Source: Zygnema cylindricum (Eukaryota > Streptophyta > Zygnematophyceae > Zygnematales > Zygnemataceae). From it: 64,000 nucleotides of DNA. Shown piece by piece: positions 37,104 to 48,795 of the stretch. A model generated the notes under the pieces. It had not been told where the DNA came from. It was given only the letters and a program-made list of their open reading frames with translations, and did not search any database. The stretch lies in assembly GCA_037447655.1 (NCBI GenBank), contig JBBHKE010001155.1, forward strand, positions 62,001 to 126,000. The letters run 5' to 3'. The stretch's first letter is position 1. Each line of letters begins with the position of its first letter. Position numbers and translations under genes: made by a program.

Positions 37104-37215
37104 GTCTTAATTCAGTGGTAGTCATTCCAACTGCCTGAGCCCATTCTTGTGGATTAGGCTCACGTCCAATTTGTTCCTCTAACGTGGCTTTCAACCTCTC
37201 TCGCTTCATCAGGTC
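37104..37215 (-). CDS. Exon resembling sigma-factor region 1.2
   Basis: Bounded by a strong acceptor (poly-T then CCAG) and donor (GTAAGG), this 112-nt exon reads DLMKRERLKATLEEQIGREP then NPQEWAQAVGMTTTELR. The pattern (basic helix, E-x-GREP, EWA-x-A-x-GM, LRR) is that of region 1.2 of plastid sigma-70 factors, which guide plastid-encoded RNA polymerase to promoters. No exon for regions 2 to 4 (for example NLRLVV) was found nearby, and it ends in phase 1, which does not join directly to the zinc-knuckle exon at 36655. It may be part of a larger gene with unseen exons, or a relic. Confidence 0.45.
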
Positions 37216-37454
37216 CTGGAAAAAAAAAAAAAAAAGCTGCCAAAAAAGCTGATTAGGTCACAACGGAAGGCAGGCCAAAATAAAACCATAGAAACAGAAA
37301 CGGATACAGATACAGTACAAATACATATAATCTGGATATAGAGAAACGAGAGCGGGAACGGAAACAGAAACAGAACAAAACGGAAAATAATGAAACAAAG
37401 CAGAACAGAAAACGGAAACAGAAACCGGTCATTACGGAACCAACCACAAACAGA

Positions 37455-37586
37455 TAGCCGAAACTTATTCATTTAAAAAGACAGAATGACAGCTGTCTTA
37501 GCCGAAACTTATTCATTTAAAAAGGCAGAATGACAGCTGTCTTAGCCGAAACTTATTCATTTAAAAAGACAGAATGACAGCTGTCT
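37455..37586. repeat. Tandem repeat, 44-bp unit, three copies
   Basis: TAGCCGAAACTTATTCATTT followed by AAAAAGACAGAATGACAGCTGTCT, three head-to-tail copies differing at a single position. Each unit contains the palindrome ACAGCTGT. Very recent duplication by its near identity. Confidence 0.95.
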
Positions 37587-39154
37587 TAATGGATAGGTGG
37601 AATCAATTCCAGGTGTGAATCTGGTGGACTTGAAAATAGGCAGGGAAAAAAAAAAAAAAAGCAGAACTACGACAAAAACAAAGCTAAAACAAAAACAGAA
37701 AAAAAATGGAATCAATAGATGAAAGAATACCCTAATGTTGGACTGATGGATATAAATATTCATTCAAGAAATACAAAAATTTAAAGAGACGGAAAGTCGG
37801 TATATACCTTGTAATAAAAGGATGGAAAGTCAAAAGAAAATACAATCTAAAATATGAAGAAATAAAAGATGACGGAATGTCAAAGTGGAAATAAGAATTT
37901 TCTTTTCGCTCAATCTCCACTCCTCTCCCTTCTCTGATTTTGCTCTATCTGTCCTCCTTTCACTTTCTAAACTCGCCTTTATTTCTTTTTTTCCTCTCCC
38001 TCTCACTCTAACTCTATTTCCCAGTCTCCCTCTCTCTCTATCTCCCTCCTTTACGGTATTAATCTCCTCTGCCTTAGATCACTTTTAAAATTTTACCTCC
38101 CTCGCCTCTTCCTAACCACTCCTCTCTCGCTACCATCATGTCCTTCGGTAAAAAGCTTTCAACATCTCCTCTCCTTTCCTTTATTCGGCAAAGTCTCTAC
38201 TTCACCCCAACTGTACGGACTTTGAAGGAAAGCGCATGCAAAGCCTTTTCCACGTTTTTATTTACAGACATAAGTTGAGCCATGTCCCCAGAAGGTACGT
38301 TTTGTACAATCAACGGCACAATTTCGTACATTCAACTTTGTCCCCAGAAGGTACGTTTTGTACATTCAACGGCACAATTGCGTACATTATTCAAGAAGTT
38401 GTACGTTGGCCTGACGAGATTAATTTAGTGTTGTGTATCGAGGGCCCTTTACCGAAATTCGATATGGACCAAATCTTTATACCCGATAATCGATATATCG
38501 TCTCGATATAACGTGAAGCTCTATTTCTCCCGCCTTTGCCTGTTGCTGAAAAAATATAAACAGAAACAAAAAAAGAAAACAAAATTCCGTATTAAAACTA
38601 CTTATTATTCATGCGAAACTTAATAAAATTTATGGAAATTAAAAAACAAGCATCACTACTCACTTTTGCATCCGTCCTAAAAAACTAAAAATTACACAAG
38701 GCTTTTGTATCAAATTCGAAGGACTGGTGGCAAGTTGTGAGCCAGATTCACCTAATTTTGGCACAAAAGACAGAATGACACGTATAGATAATAGAAGTAA
38801 GTTATGGAAGGTCCGTTTAGAATAAACGTACCCTTGTGTATTGCATTTTCAAGCTCCTGAAACCGAAATGCTGATAAGCAGCAAGAAATGACAGCAGAAA
38901 GAGACAAAAAGTCTCTTGGTTCTGCAAGAGGATTTAAAAAAATATTAAGGTTTAAGTGAGAAATTCTGAAAAGTACAGGGAGTGTTCCATACATGTTTCC
39001 TCAGTGTGGTGAACCCTGTGAACCCTCGTTTCACCGTGCGAAATGCGCCGTAAGTTTCACCACTACAAAATACCTACCGATGTATATAACGTAAACCTTC
39101 AGTCGTACTTTAATTATTAACCGTGCGCCTGCCTATAGTTGTTAGTTGTTACAG
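37587..39154. other. Spacer with a hAT-like fragment
   Basis: Contains poly-A and CT-rich stretches (37630-37700, 37905-38060), a direct repeat of CCCCAGAAGGTACGTTTTGT (near 38286 and 38342), and a hAT-like left end TAGTGTTGTGTATCGAG at about 38426 followed by TATCGATTA-type motifs to 38511. No gene recognised. Confidence 0.45.
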
Positions 39155-39697
39155 TACACCGCCAATCGTTATTAGCGTGGGAGTTTGATTAGCGTATAAT
39201 AATAATTACAGTGGTGTACGCTATTTAAGAATTTGAAAATTTTGGAAAAAATCATACATTCTAATTGTTTGATTATGGTAATTTGGATTTTTGAAAAAAA
39301 AAATGTCGGTCGTAAACATGCTTACACTAGTATAGGTCTCCGTACAAAATATGACAAATCGTACACAAATCGTACATTCACACGGTTGAAACGCGGCTGT
39401 CGGACGAATATGTGGGGACGAGATTTTTTACGACCTGGTTTTTTTTCCTTTTTAGAACGCACATTCTCATGCGTTTGCGGTTACTAAAACTAATTTATTG
39501 TAATTTTTAACTTAAAAAGGTACATTTATGTACGGTCTGACAGTGACCGTACACAACTCTATTTAAGAGACAACGCACTGAAAATAACCCTAAATAGAAT
39601 AAAGAAAAAAGTAGAATAAACTACACTAATGGAGAATAAAACAAAAAAAAGCGGGACGGAATTAGTGTACACAACGCTAATAACGATTGGCGGTGTA
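39155..39697 (+). mobile_element. Long TACACCG-type element (543 bp), copy F
   Basis: Same length and orientation as 15679-16221, sharing termini TACACCGCCAATCGTTATTA and GGCGGTGTA and almost the whole interior. The two copies lie about 23 kb apart. Non-coding. Confidence 0.85.
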
Positions 39698-40757
39698 GTT
39701 TCAATAACACTTCGACCCGAAATGTTGAACTACGGTTAGCAACTCTATTAAAGGAGTAGACGACAATCTGTCACGTCCCCATTCACTTAATTGGTATTAT
39801 ATATTGTATTTTCGCGTTACTATAATAAACCATTAACGCTGTTAACGAAGGGGCACTATTTCTTTGTTGAACAAGTCATATAATAATAAGAACAATAATA
39901 AAGAGGGAGTCTTTCAAATAGTCATTTTATTTGGAGTAAATTGATAATGTAAATTTTGTTTATATTATTGCAGTCACAATGTCCTATGTAAGCCAAACAA
40001 TGAAATCATTAGGGATATTTTCGTTGTTTAATGTAAATGCCTTGTATGTTTTGTATGGGGTTAGAGATGAAGTTTGGGTTGCAAAATGTGTATATTTTGT
40101 GCTTATTACTATACCACGTGACTTTGTAATTTATGCAATAGCGTTGAATATAAGCAAGTTATTATATCTAGAGATGAAGTTACTATGTGTACTTAACGTT
40201 TTTTTTAGGCGCTCATTTGGACATTAATGGTTGCATTCCAAACTTGTATGTTACAATTAAAATTCCCTGTAAAAATAACGGTTATTAGCTTACATTTACA
40301 CAAATCAGTGCAATAACATGTATCAATCCCAAAACTATATATCTTTGAAAAAGCAGTTAATCCTAAAGCGCATGGATGCGCATTGATTGTATCTGGGTAC
40401 TCATCGTAAGACTTCAATATGAATAGTAATTATAATAAATAATAGTAAGATAATGGTCAATACTGGCCATTATATAAAATAATATTTGATCGTAAAAGCC
40501 AAATATATGCACTTTATGATTATAGTTATCCATATCATATGATGGGTTGTATTTTTACAATTGTTTATAATTTATGGTTATACTAGTTTGTGTGTTTATG
40601 TGTTTTAACAATAATTGGTGCATAACAAAAAATATAGGGATTAACGACACATATGGGTGATTAAAAAATAGTATGCCAAAATATACATTTTTTTATACGT
40701 TATGTTGACAGCCAATTGTTGTGTTTCGTAAACAATTTGATGGTTATGCACTAGTTA
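39698..40757. other. AT-rich spacer before satellite
   Basis: AT-rich with an 82-codon hydrophobic plus-strand frame at 39979-40227 that I cannot assign and do not call. Nothing else recognised. Confidence 0.4.
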
Positions 40758-42290
40758 TTTACAAAACATGTTATAGCAATTGCGTAATCATCCGTTAATC
40801 TAATATTGGTCGGAATAACTCGACAAGCTATATATACGCCCGAGATTCCATTAACCCATATATTAAACATTATTAGCGATGCTTTGGATATCTATTAGTG
40901 GTTATTATAACTACACAAAATAGTTTGTGGCATTTAAAACATGTTATAGCAATTGCGTAATCATCCGTTAATCTAATATTGGTCGGTATAACTCGACAAG
41001 CTACATATACGCCCGAGATTCCATTGACCCATCTATTAAACGTTATCAGCGATGCTTTGGATATCTATTAGTGGTTATTATAACTACACAAAATAGTATG
41101 TGGCATTTAAAACATGTTATATCAATTGCGTAATCATCCGTTAATCTAATATTGGTCGGTATAACTCGGTAAGCCATGTATATGCCTGAAATTCGATTAA
41201 CCCGTCTATTAAACATTATTAGCCATGCTCTGAATATCTATTAGTGGTTATTATAACTACACAGAATAGTTTGTGGCATTTAAAACATGTTATAACAATT
41301 GCGTAATCATCCATTAATCTAATATTGGTCGGTATAACTCGATAAGCCATGTATATGCCCGAAATTCGATTAACCCATCTATTAAACATTATTAGCCATG
41401 CTTTGGACATCTATTAATGGTTATTATAACTACTTATAATATTTTGTGGCATTTAAAACATGTTATTGCAATTGCGTAATCATCCGTTATTAAAATATTG
41501 GTCGGTATAACTCGACAAGCCATGTATACGCCCGAAATTCCATTAACCCATCTATTAAACGTTATTAGCCATGCTTTGGATATCTATTAGTGGTTATTAT
41601 AACTACAGAAAATAGTATGTGGCATTTAAAACATGTTATATCAATTGCGTAATCATCCGTTAATCTAATATTGGTCGGTATAACTCGACAAGCCATGTAT
41701 ACGCCCGAAATTCCATTAACCCATCTATTAAACGTTATTAGCCATGCTTTGGATATCTATTAGTGGTTACTATAACTACACATAATAGTTATGGCATTCA
41801 AAACATATTATAGCAATTGCGTAACTCAACAAGCCATGTATACGCCCGAAATTCCATTAACCCATCTATTAAACGTTATTAGCCATGCTTAGAATATCTA
41901 TTAGTGGTTATTATAACTACACAAAATAGTTTGTGGCATTTAAAACATGTTATACCAATTGCGTAATCATCCGTTAATCTAATATTGGTCGGTATAACTC
42001 GACAAGCCATGTATACGCCTGAAATTCCATTAACCCGTTTATTAAACGTTATTAGCGATGCTTTGGATATCTATTAGTGGTTAATATAACTACACAGAAT
42101 ACTTTGTGGCATTTAAAACATATTATAGCAATTGCGTAATCATCCGTTAATCTAATATTGGTCGGTATAACTCGACAAGCCATGTATACGGCCGAAATTC
42201 CATTAACCCATCTATTAAACGTTATTAGCCATGCTTTGGATATCTATTAGTGGTTATTATAACTACACAGAATAGTTTGTGGCATTCAAT
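40758..42290. repeat. Satellite of 173-bp unit, about nine copies
   Basis: The motif CATTTAAAACATGTTATA recurs at 40931, 41104, 41277, 41450, 41623, 41795, 41938, 42110 and 42283: spacing 173 except one copy shortened to 143 by internal loss. Units are AT-rich and include TAATCATCCGTTAATCTAAT and GGTCGGTATAACTCG. Unit length is in the range of plant centromeric or nucleosome-sized satellites, but nine copies alone do not show a centromere. Confidence 0.95.
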
Positions 42291-43136
42291 TGTATATTGA
42301 TATTATACAAGTTTATTATTAACCATAACTCAACGATCTATAGTTAATTACAACTGACTATAACGAGAATGCTCTACATAGAAAGGCAACAATGGCGTTT
42401 GTAACGTGTGTCGTTGCTTATTTTAAAGGTTTTTAAATAAATATATTGGAATACTTAATAAATGCATACAAATTTACTAACCCTTGTTATTTTAAAAAGC
42501 GTATATAAGCGTAAATAACTAAAAACTGCACGCATTCGAAGAGAGTGAACAAGGATTTTTTTAAAGTATATGGGTGGCATTGCAACGGTGTATAACATCA
42601 TATAATAGGTTTGACAAGGTAACAATCAGTTAGCATAACTTGATGAAATGTCTTTGGGTTTAAAGATCATAACTAATAGGTAAAGCATGGTCTTTTACAG
42701 TGTTCAAGGTATTTATGGGCAGTTGTTACAAATGTTTATTTCCATGTATTTATGCAAAATAATAAAAACATAAGAAATATTTGTTGACTTCGGGTAAAGT
42801 ATCAACGGTTAATCAAACCAAATATGTTTATGGGTAAAATGTGGTGTCTAAAAGATATATTTGTGCTTATACTATTGTTTTTATGTACGTATATCCTAAG
42901 TTTAATCGTGTAGTATACTAGGGTTTGAAAGTAATTCCATGACGCAAATAAGTGGTCATTACAGACCAGCGATAACAACATATGCAATGCTAAAGACAAA
43001 ACACCGCTTTGTATTGAACATTTAAAAACAACGGAAAACAAAGATATATGGCAAAACAAGAAATTAATATTCGAATCCTAATGCAATACTGAAAAACAAA
43101 TAGTATGTCTCTCTCTAAAAAATATAAATCAAAAAT
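42291..43136. other. AT-rich spacer, nothing recognised
   Basis: AT-rich single-copy-looking sequence between the satellite and the interrupted reading frame. Only short frames. Confidence 0.4.
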
Positions 43137-44090
43137 TTAACCCGTGATAGAGCGAAGCTCTTCCAACTTTCGGAACCGCGACAACTTTCGTTCAAACTCC
43201 CTCTTAGAAGATCCCACTTTAAAAATTGGTTCAGTTGAATAGGCCAAAGCCTCTTTTAGTTCCGCCGTGCTCCCACTAAACTTTTCAGCTCTAATCTTTT
43301 CAAGAAAACCTATAGCTTTTGCTAAATTCCACCTAAGAACCCTAATCAAATTTTCAATACAAACCACAATTCTAAAACACCGAACCCATTTTATCTTTTC
43401 ATTATCAACCCATACTATAAATTGTGATCCAAGTGGTTTGCATGTTGTGATTAGCTTTTTATCTAACAACGTTTTTAATGGGGGTTGACCTTTCAACTAG
43501 TAATGATATTCATTAAAGATTGATTCGACATTCGCATCACTGTCGGCACTTTGCACCTTATATCCCTTCCAATTGTCCCAGTCGATTTGAATCCCATGAA
43601 GCTCCTCATGGACCGAAAATAAATCATTTTGCGGATTCATTGTCAGAGATGTTGAATGGTTTCGAAAAAAAGAACGATCAAACTCATTTGTAAGTGATGA
43701 GTTGAAAGGAGGGATATTGGCCGAGGATGTTGAGGGGATTGAGTGGTTTAAAAATGGTGAAAACGTGTTAGGTGTATGCTGTGAAGAGGAAGGGATAGGT
43801 GCAACAAAATTTGGCGAGGAGAGAAACTGAAAATTTGTAGGAAACGGTGGTGGTGTAGGAGGATGTGAAAGAGAAGGTGCATGAGGCGGGAAAAGAGGAG
43901 GAAGAGGAAAAGGACGAAGAGGTCGAAAAGGCGGTGGTGGTGGAGGAGGATGTGAATTAGGAGGAGGTGGATGAGGAGGAAAAAGAGGAGGAAGAGGAGA
44001 AGGACGAAGATGTCGAAGAGGTGGAGATTCATGGGGTGGAGGAGACAGAGGTCGCGTAGGCGTCGTACGTAAATATATATTATGACAACT
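43137..44090 (-). pseudogene. Proline-rich reading frame broken by one amber stop
   Basis: A single minus-strand frame runs from about 44090 down to 43137. The first part is Pro-rich ([15 protein letters not shown]), then Ser/Asn-rich, then IQIDWDNWKGYKVQ and SIFNEYHY, followed by TAG at 43499-43497. The same frame resumes at once with LKGQPPLKTLLDKK and continues 118 codons (RVLRWNLAKAIGFLEKIRAE, KREFERKLSRFRKLEELR) to its own stop. No ATG is evident upstream, so an earlier exon is probable if this is a gene. Codon use and composition change abruptly from the AT-rich flanks. I do not recognise the family; a transposon-encoded protein is possible. One stop in a roughly 240-codon frame suggests a young pseudogene, sequencing error, or read-through. 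Confidence 0.4.
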
Positions 44091-46520
44091 ATATCTAACT
44101 ATTGTATTATACCGAATATGACAACTAGTTGTAAGTGTTATAATTTATTTGTAGTTGTTGCATTATAGTAGACATAACAACTATATCTCGCTGTAATACT
44201 GTAGTAAATTAAATAGCTAGTTATAGCTTTTATCTTATACTTATTGTAAAAGTTATATCTAACTGCAATATTTTATTAACTGGCTGTAATATTACAGTAA
44301 ATTTAACAGCTAGTTATAGCTTTTATCTTATATATATTGTAAAAGTTATATCTAACTGTCATATATTATTTTTATCTTATACTTATTGTAAAAGTTATAT
44401 CTAACTGCAATGTTTTATTAACTGGCTGTAATATTACAGTAAATTTAACAGCTAGTTATAGCTTTTATCTTATATATATTGTAAAAGTTATATCTAACTG
44501 CAATATTTTATTAACTGGCTGTAATATTATAGAAAATTTAACAGCTAGTTATAGCTTTTATCTTATATTTATCGTAATAGTTATATATAACTGCTATATA
44601 TTATTTTTATCTAATATATATTGTAAAAGTTATATCTAACTGCAATGTTTTATTAACTGGCTGTAATATTACAGTAAATTTAACATCTAGTTATAGCTTT
44701 TATCTTATACTTATTGTAAAAGTTATATATAACTGCAACATTTTATTAACTGGCTGTAATATTACAGTAAATTTAACAACTAGTTATAGCATTTATCTTA
44801 TATTTATCGTAATAGTTATATCTAAGTGTTATATTTTATAACTAGACAATTATATTTATCTGTTTTATCATATTTCTTATAACAACTATATCTTCCTGTT
44901 ATATTTTATAAATTACATCACCTATATATAACTGTTACATTTTACGGAATATGACAGTTAGTTGTAAGTGTTATATTTTATTAATTATAACAGTTGTTAT
45001 ACGTAGCTGCTGCATTATACTAAACATAACAACGTTATTTAGATGTTATATTTTACTAATCATAATAATTATATCTAACTGTTATACTATGTTAATTCTT
45101 ACGCTATAATCAACTATTACATAATTAACAGTTGTACCTAATTGTTATTTTGTATATATTACAACTTCAATATCTAACTGTGATTTGTATTAATTATTAC
45201 AATGTTTTCTAAGTATCATTATATACATTATAACATTTATATCTACACAGTTATATCTAACTGCTATACTACACATATTACAGCAGGTCTAATCTAATTG
45301 TTATATTATAAAAGTTATAACCAGTTATATATTTCATATACCCTAACTATTATAATGTGTTAATTTTCCCAGTGAGAACTGACTATTACATTATATATAT
45401 TTTAACATTTATATCTAAGTGTTATAATGTGTTAATTATTAGTGTTAACTGACTATTACATTCTATTTTTTATAACAAATTACATTATATTTATTTTAAG
45501 AGTTATAATTAATTGTTATATTATACATATTATAACAGTTGTATCTAACCGTTATATTATATTAATTATTACAAGTATAATAAACTTTTACATTATAGTA
45601 GTTATAACAGTTGAAACTAACTGTCATATTATATATATAATGACAATTATAACTAACCGTTACATTATATTTATTATAATTATTATTAGTATACAATACA
45701 ACTATAACAGTAGTTGTAACAGTAGTTTCATATATTATACTTCAACTATTATTATTATATACAGTATACTATTTATATTATAACTCCTACTTCAAATATA
45801 TTAAACATATAATAATGTGCATTATAGTATATATTTCAAATATTACTTATGTTAAATATGTATTATAACGTTTTATAACGTATTGTACTATATCAGCTAC
45901 ATGTGTTATAAATGTTACTCGATATGTTATAGATATTGTAATTGTCATTATATATACGATAATTATTATTAATACATATATTTTCTAAATTATAACTATT
46001 ATTATTACATATCTTATATGTGTTAAATATATTACATCTATTGCTATGTATATATCACTTTTATTATGATATATATTACATATATTATAACTAAACTGTT
46101 TTATATATATTTAATATATTTTACTACTAAACTGCTGTTACATATATTACTGTTGTTACTATATATATTATATATATATTAAAGCCATTAGTGTTATACA
46201 CATTATAAACATTGTACCTTTTATTCTATATTATACATATTGTAAATGTTATTATAGGTATTATAGAAATTATAACTAAACTGACGGTCTGTATATTTAT
46301 TATGCGTGTGATAAATCCTTTTATTAGATCTATGATATATCTTGAGAAAATATTATACACATTGTAATAATTATTATTTTTTTATTGTTATTGTTATTCT
46401 TATTATTATATAATAATAATTATTTTTTTATTGTTGTTGTTATTCTTAATATTATATATGTTAGTATCATTATTATTATTCAAGTCTATAAACTTCCTAA
46501 ACCACCTTTTATAGTCTAAC
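44091..46520. repeat. AT-rich degenerate tandem repeats (47/94-bp period)
   Basis: About 2.4 kb of very AT-rich sequence. Between 44200 and 44850 a block with TTATTAACTGGCTGTAATAT and AAAGTTATATCTAACTG recurs at spacings near 94 and 141 bases, multiples of about 47. Beyond 44850 it decays into irregular TTATATCTAACTG, ATATAT and TATTATT units. No gene. Confidence 0.75.
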
Positions 46521-46629
46521 TATGAAACGGTAATAATTATCTACAATAAAATATTGCAACAAAAATAGAAATTAATACAATATAAAAATCCGAAACAAAA
46601 ACAAAACAAGTAACAAAAAACATGAGAAT

Positions 46630-46684
46630 GGGGGAGAGAGGGAGAGGGAGAGGGAGAGGGAGAGGGAGAGGAGGGGAAGAGAGA
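46630..46684. repeat. (GGGAGA)n microsatellite
   Basis: Tandem GAGAGG/GGGAGA units. The flanking 46500-47330 is A-rich with Lys/Arg-rich short frames that look spurious. Confidence 0.8.
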
Positions 46685-47326
46685 GAGACTTGCAATGTAA
46701 AAAGGACAAAACCACACAAAAGAGGGGAGACAGAATGTGAGGATAGTAGAAACACCCACCGAGAGGGAATACTTCGAGCAGCCACAGATAGGAAAAAGGC
46801 GAGAAAGAAAGGGCGTTTGGGGAAGCTACAACAAATGGGAGACATGGATAAAAGAAAAGGTTTTAGGGTTAAAACAACAGACACTATGGTTCGTTCACAT
46901 GGAAAAGTTTAAAACGGAATTATTCAATATAATGCTTCTTCATGTTTCATAAACATTTTTGTTGTTGGATAAATTAATATTAAAAAAGGGAGGAGGTAAA
47001 GGGAAGTGAGAAACAAAAATGAAAAAAAGAGAAAGAAAACGAGTTCAAAATTTACTTACAATCTAAAAAGGGGGCATCTCCACTACGAAGAAGAAGACAC
47101 GAATGATAAAAAGGGACCGGAACACGGAACCAAAGCAGGGAAAGAAAAGGAAGAGGAGAAAAAAAAATGGGCAGGTGAAATAAGAAGCAAACGGGAGGAC
47201 ATTGATAAAAAAACGTTGAATCAAAAAACGTTTTTTCAATTGTTGAGGTTTTCGCTGTTCAAACGAACGACTGGTTTTAAAATTTAAAATTTCGAAAAAA
47301 GAAACGGGCGCAAGAAACGGACAGAA

Positions 47327-47744
47327 GAATGTTTCGTGCCGCGTTTCCTTCCGTAAACGGTTTTGGTTTTCACAGTGTAGCGTTGCGTTCGCAGTTGGTG
47401 ATGCGCCTCGCGGTGCGAAGCGTCGTTACTCAAAAAGCGAAGGGGGGGCGACGTGGATCTCTCACAATGCGTGAAACGGACCTCGGAGGTTCACAGAGCC
47501 CGAAAATCGCAAGGTTCAATACCGTAGCTTACAAAATAGTAAAACCAGTAAAGCAGATGAACAACAGAGAAAACCATAATTTAGTAGTATTAGTATTATT
47601 TATTATATTATATTCAGAAAGTTTTAGTATTGGTATTATTTATGAAATAAAATTCAGTATTTTTAGTATTAGTATCATTTATTAGTACATTCAGTATTTT
47701 TAGTATTGATATTATCTGTTATATTAAATTCATATTCTTTAGTA
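47327..47744. other. Unassigned frame and ATT-rich microsatellite
   Basis: A 118-codon plus-strand frame from 47329 has a basic N-terminal half (VMRLAVRSVVTQK) but no recognised family and runs into TAGTATTAGTATTATTTATT repeats. I do not call a gene. Confidence 0.3.
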
Positions 47745-47747
47745 TTA

Positions 47748-48453
47748 GGGTCAAGTTCCATCAGTCGTTTCTGTAATCGTTCGGCCAACTCTACGGGCCG
47801 GGTTAATTGAGTCGATGAGTCTGTAATCAACGTGTTATACATTGAGTGGCACCACTTAGGTTTTGACCGGATATTTAAAATATTATAAAAAACTTATCAC
47901 CGACAAATTTCACTTCAAATCTTCAATTGCGTACCATGTACCTGCGTACCAAATCATGATAGACAAAACTTTTGTACTTTCTGCAAACGCCAGTCTATTA
48001 CGCCAGCTCATTGTTTAGGGTTCGTGTTTTCGAACATGACGAAAATCCTTTGCCGAAAATGGTGTGACGAAAGAAATTGCGCGACGAAAGACCGTTTCAA
48101 GATTACTTCTTTAATTTTCAGTTGCATTTTGAAACGTACATACCATGTGCAAATTTCGTCAATTTTCGTTGGTTTTCCATCGTGACACGTAGCTTATTTG
48201 TCCAGCGTGTCACGATTAATATTTTTCTGTATGTGCCAACCCACCTCTTACAGGTACGTTGGCAGCTACAGAGAAAAATGAAGCGAACGCCTCGCGGATG
48301 AACATCTGACGGTCAGTATTACCTCCAAGACCTTTGGAGAGTATTGGCAAGATTCTCGGTAATGTTGTTTCGCGTATAAAAACAAAATAAGCGGTACGGA
48401 TAGTCGCGAATTTCTGTAAACTACCCCACTTTTCGACTGATGGAACTTGACCC
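47748..48453. mobile_element. PIF/Harbinger-like non-autonomous element (706 bp)
   Basis: Perfect 20-base inverted ends: GGGTCAAGTTCCATCAGTCG at the left and its exact complement at the right. Both sides are bordered by TTA (47745-47747 and 48454-48456), the 3-bp target duplication typical of Harbinger/Tourist elements, whose termini also begin with GG. No transposase is encoded; the frame at 48077-48301 is not recognisable. Confidence 0.85.
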
Positions 48454-48456
48454 TTA

Positions 48457-48795
48457 GTGTTCATTAGTAGTAATTTAGTATTTTTTAATTATTATTATTT
48501 ATTATATTATATTCCGTATTTTTGGTATTAGTGTTATTTATTAGTACTTAAATTATGTTTTTATTAGTATTATTAGTGTAGTTATAATCATAGTTAGTCT
48601 TGTTAAAGTTACAATTGTTAGTGTAGTTATAGTCACAGTTAGTATTATTATAGTCACAATTATTAGTGTAGTTTTTATAGTGGAGTTATTATTTCAGTAG
48701 TTATGGTTATTAGTGTGGTTATAGTTTCATCATCATCTGCAGCGTCATCATCGGCATCGTCATCCGCATCGTCATCCGCATGCATCTTTTATTTT
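48457..48795. repeat. ATT/TTAG-rich low-complexity stretch
   Basis: TAGTATTA and TTAGTGTAGTTATAG units, then a CATCATC/CATCCG run to 48782. It borders the LIL3-like pseudogene. Confidence 0.6.

Noticed and set aside
40758-42290. Regular repeats considered as a CRISPR array
   Set aside because: Whole 173-bp units are repeated with no unique spacers; this is a satellite in a eukaryotic context.
43748-44032. 94-codon Leu/Phe-rich minus frame
   Set aside because: Alternative phase of the proline-rich stretch, whose other frame continues into non-repetitive protein-like sequence.
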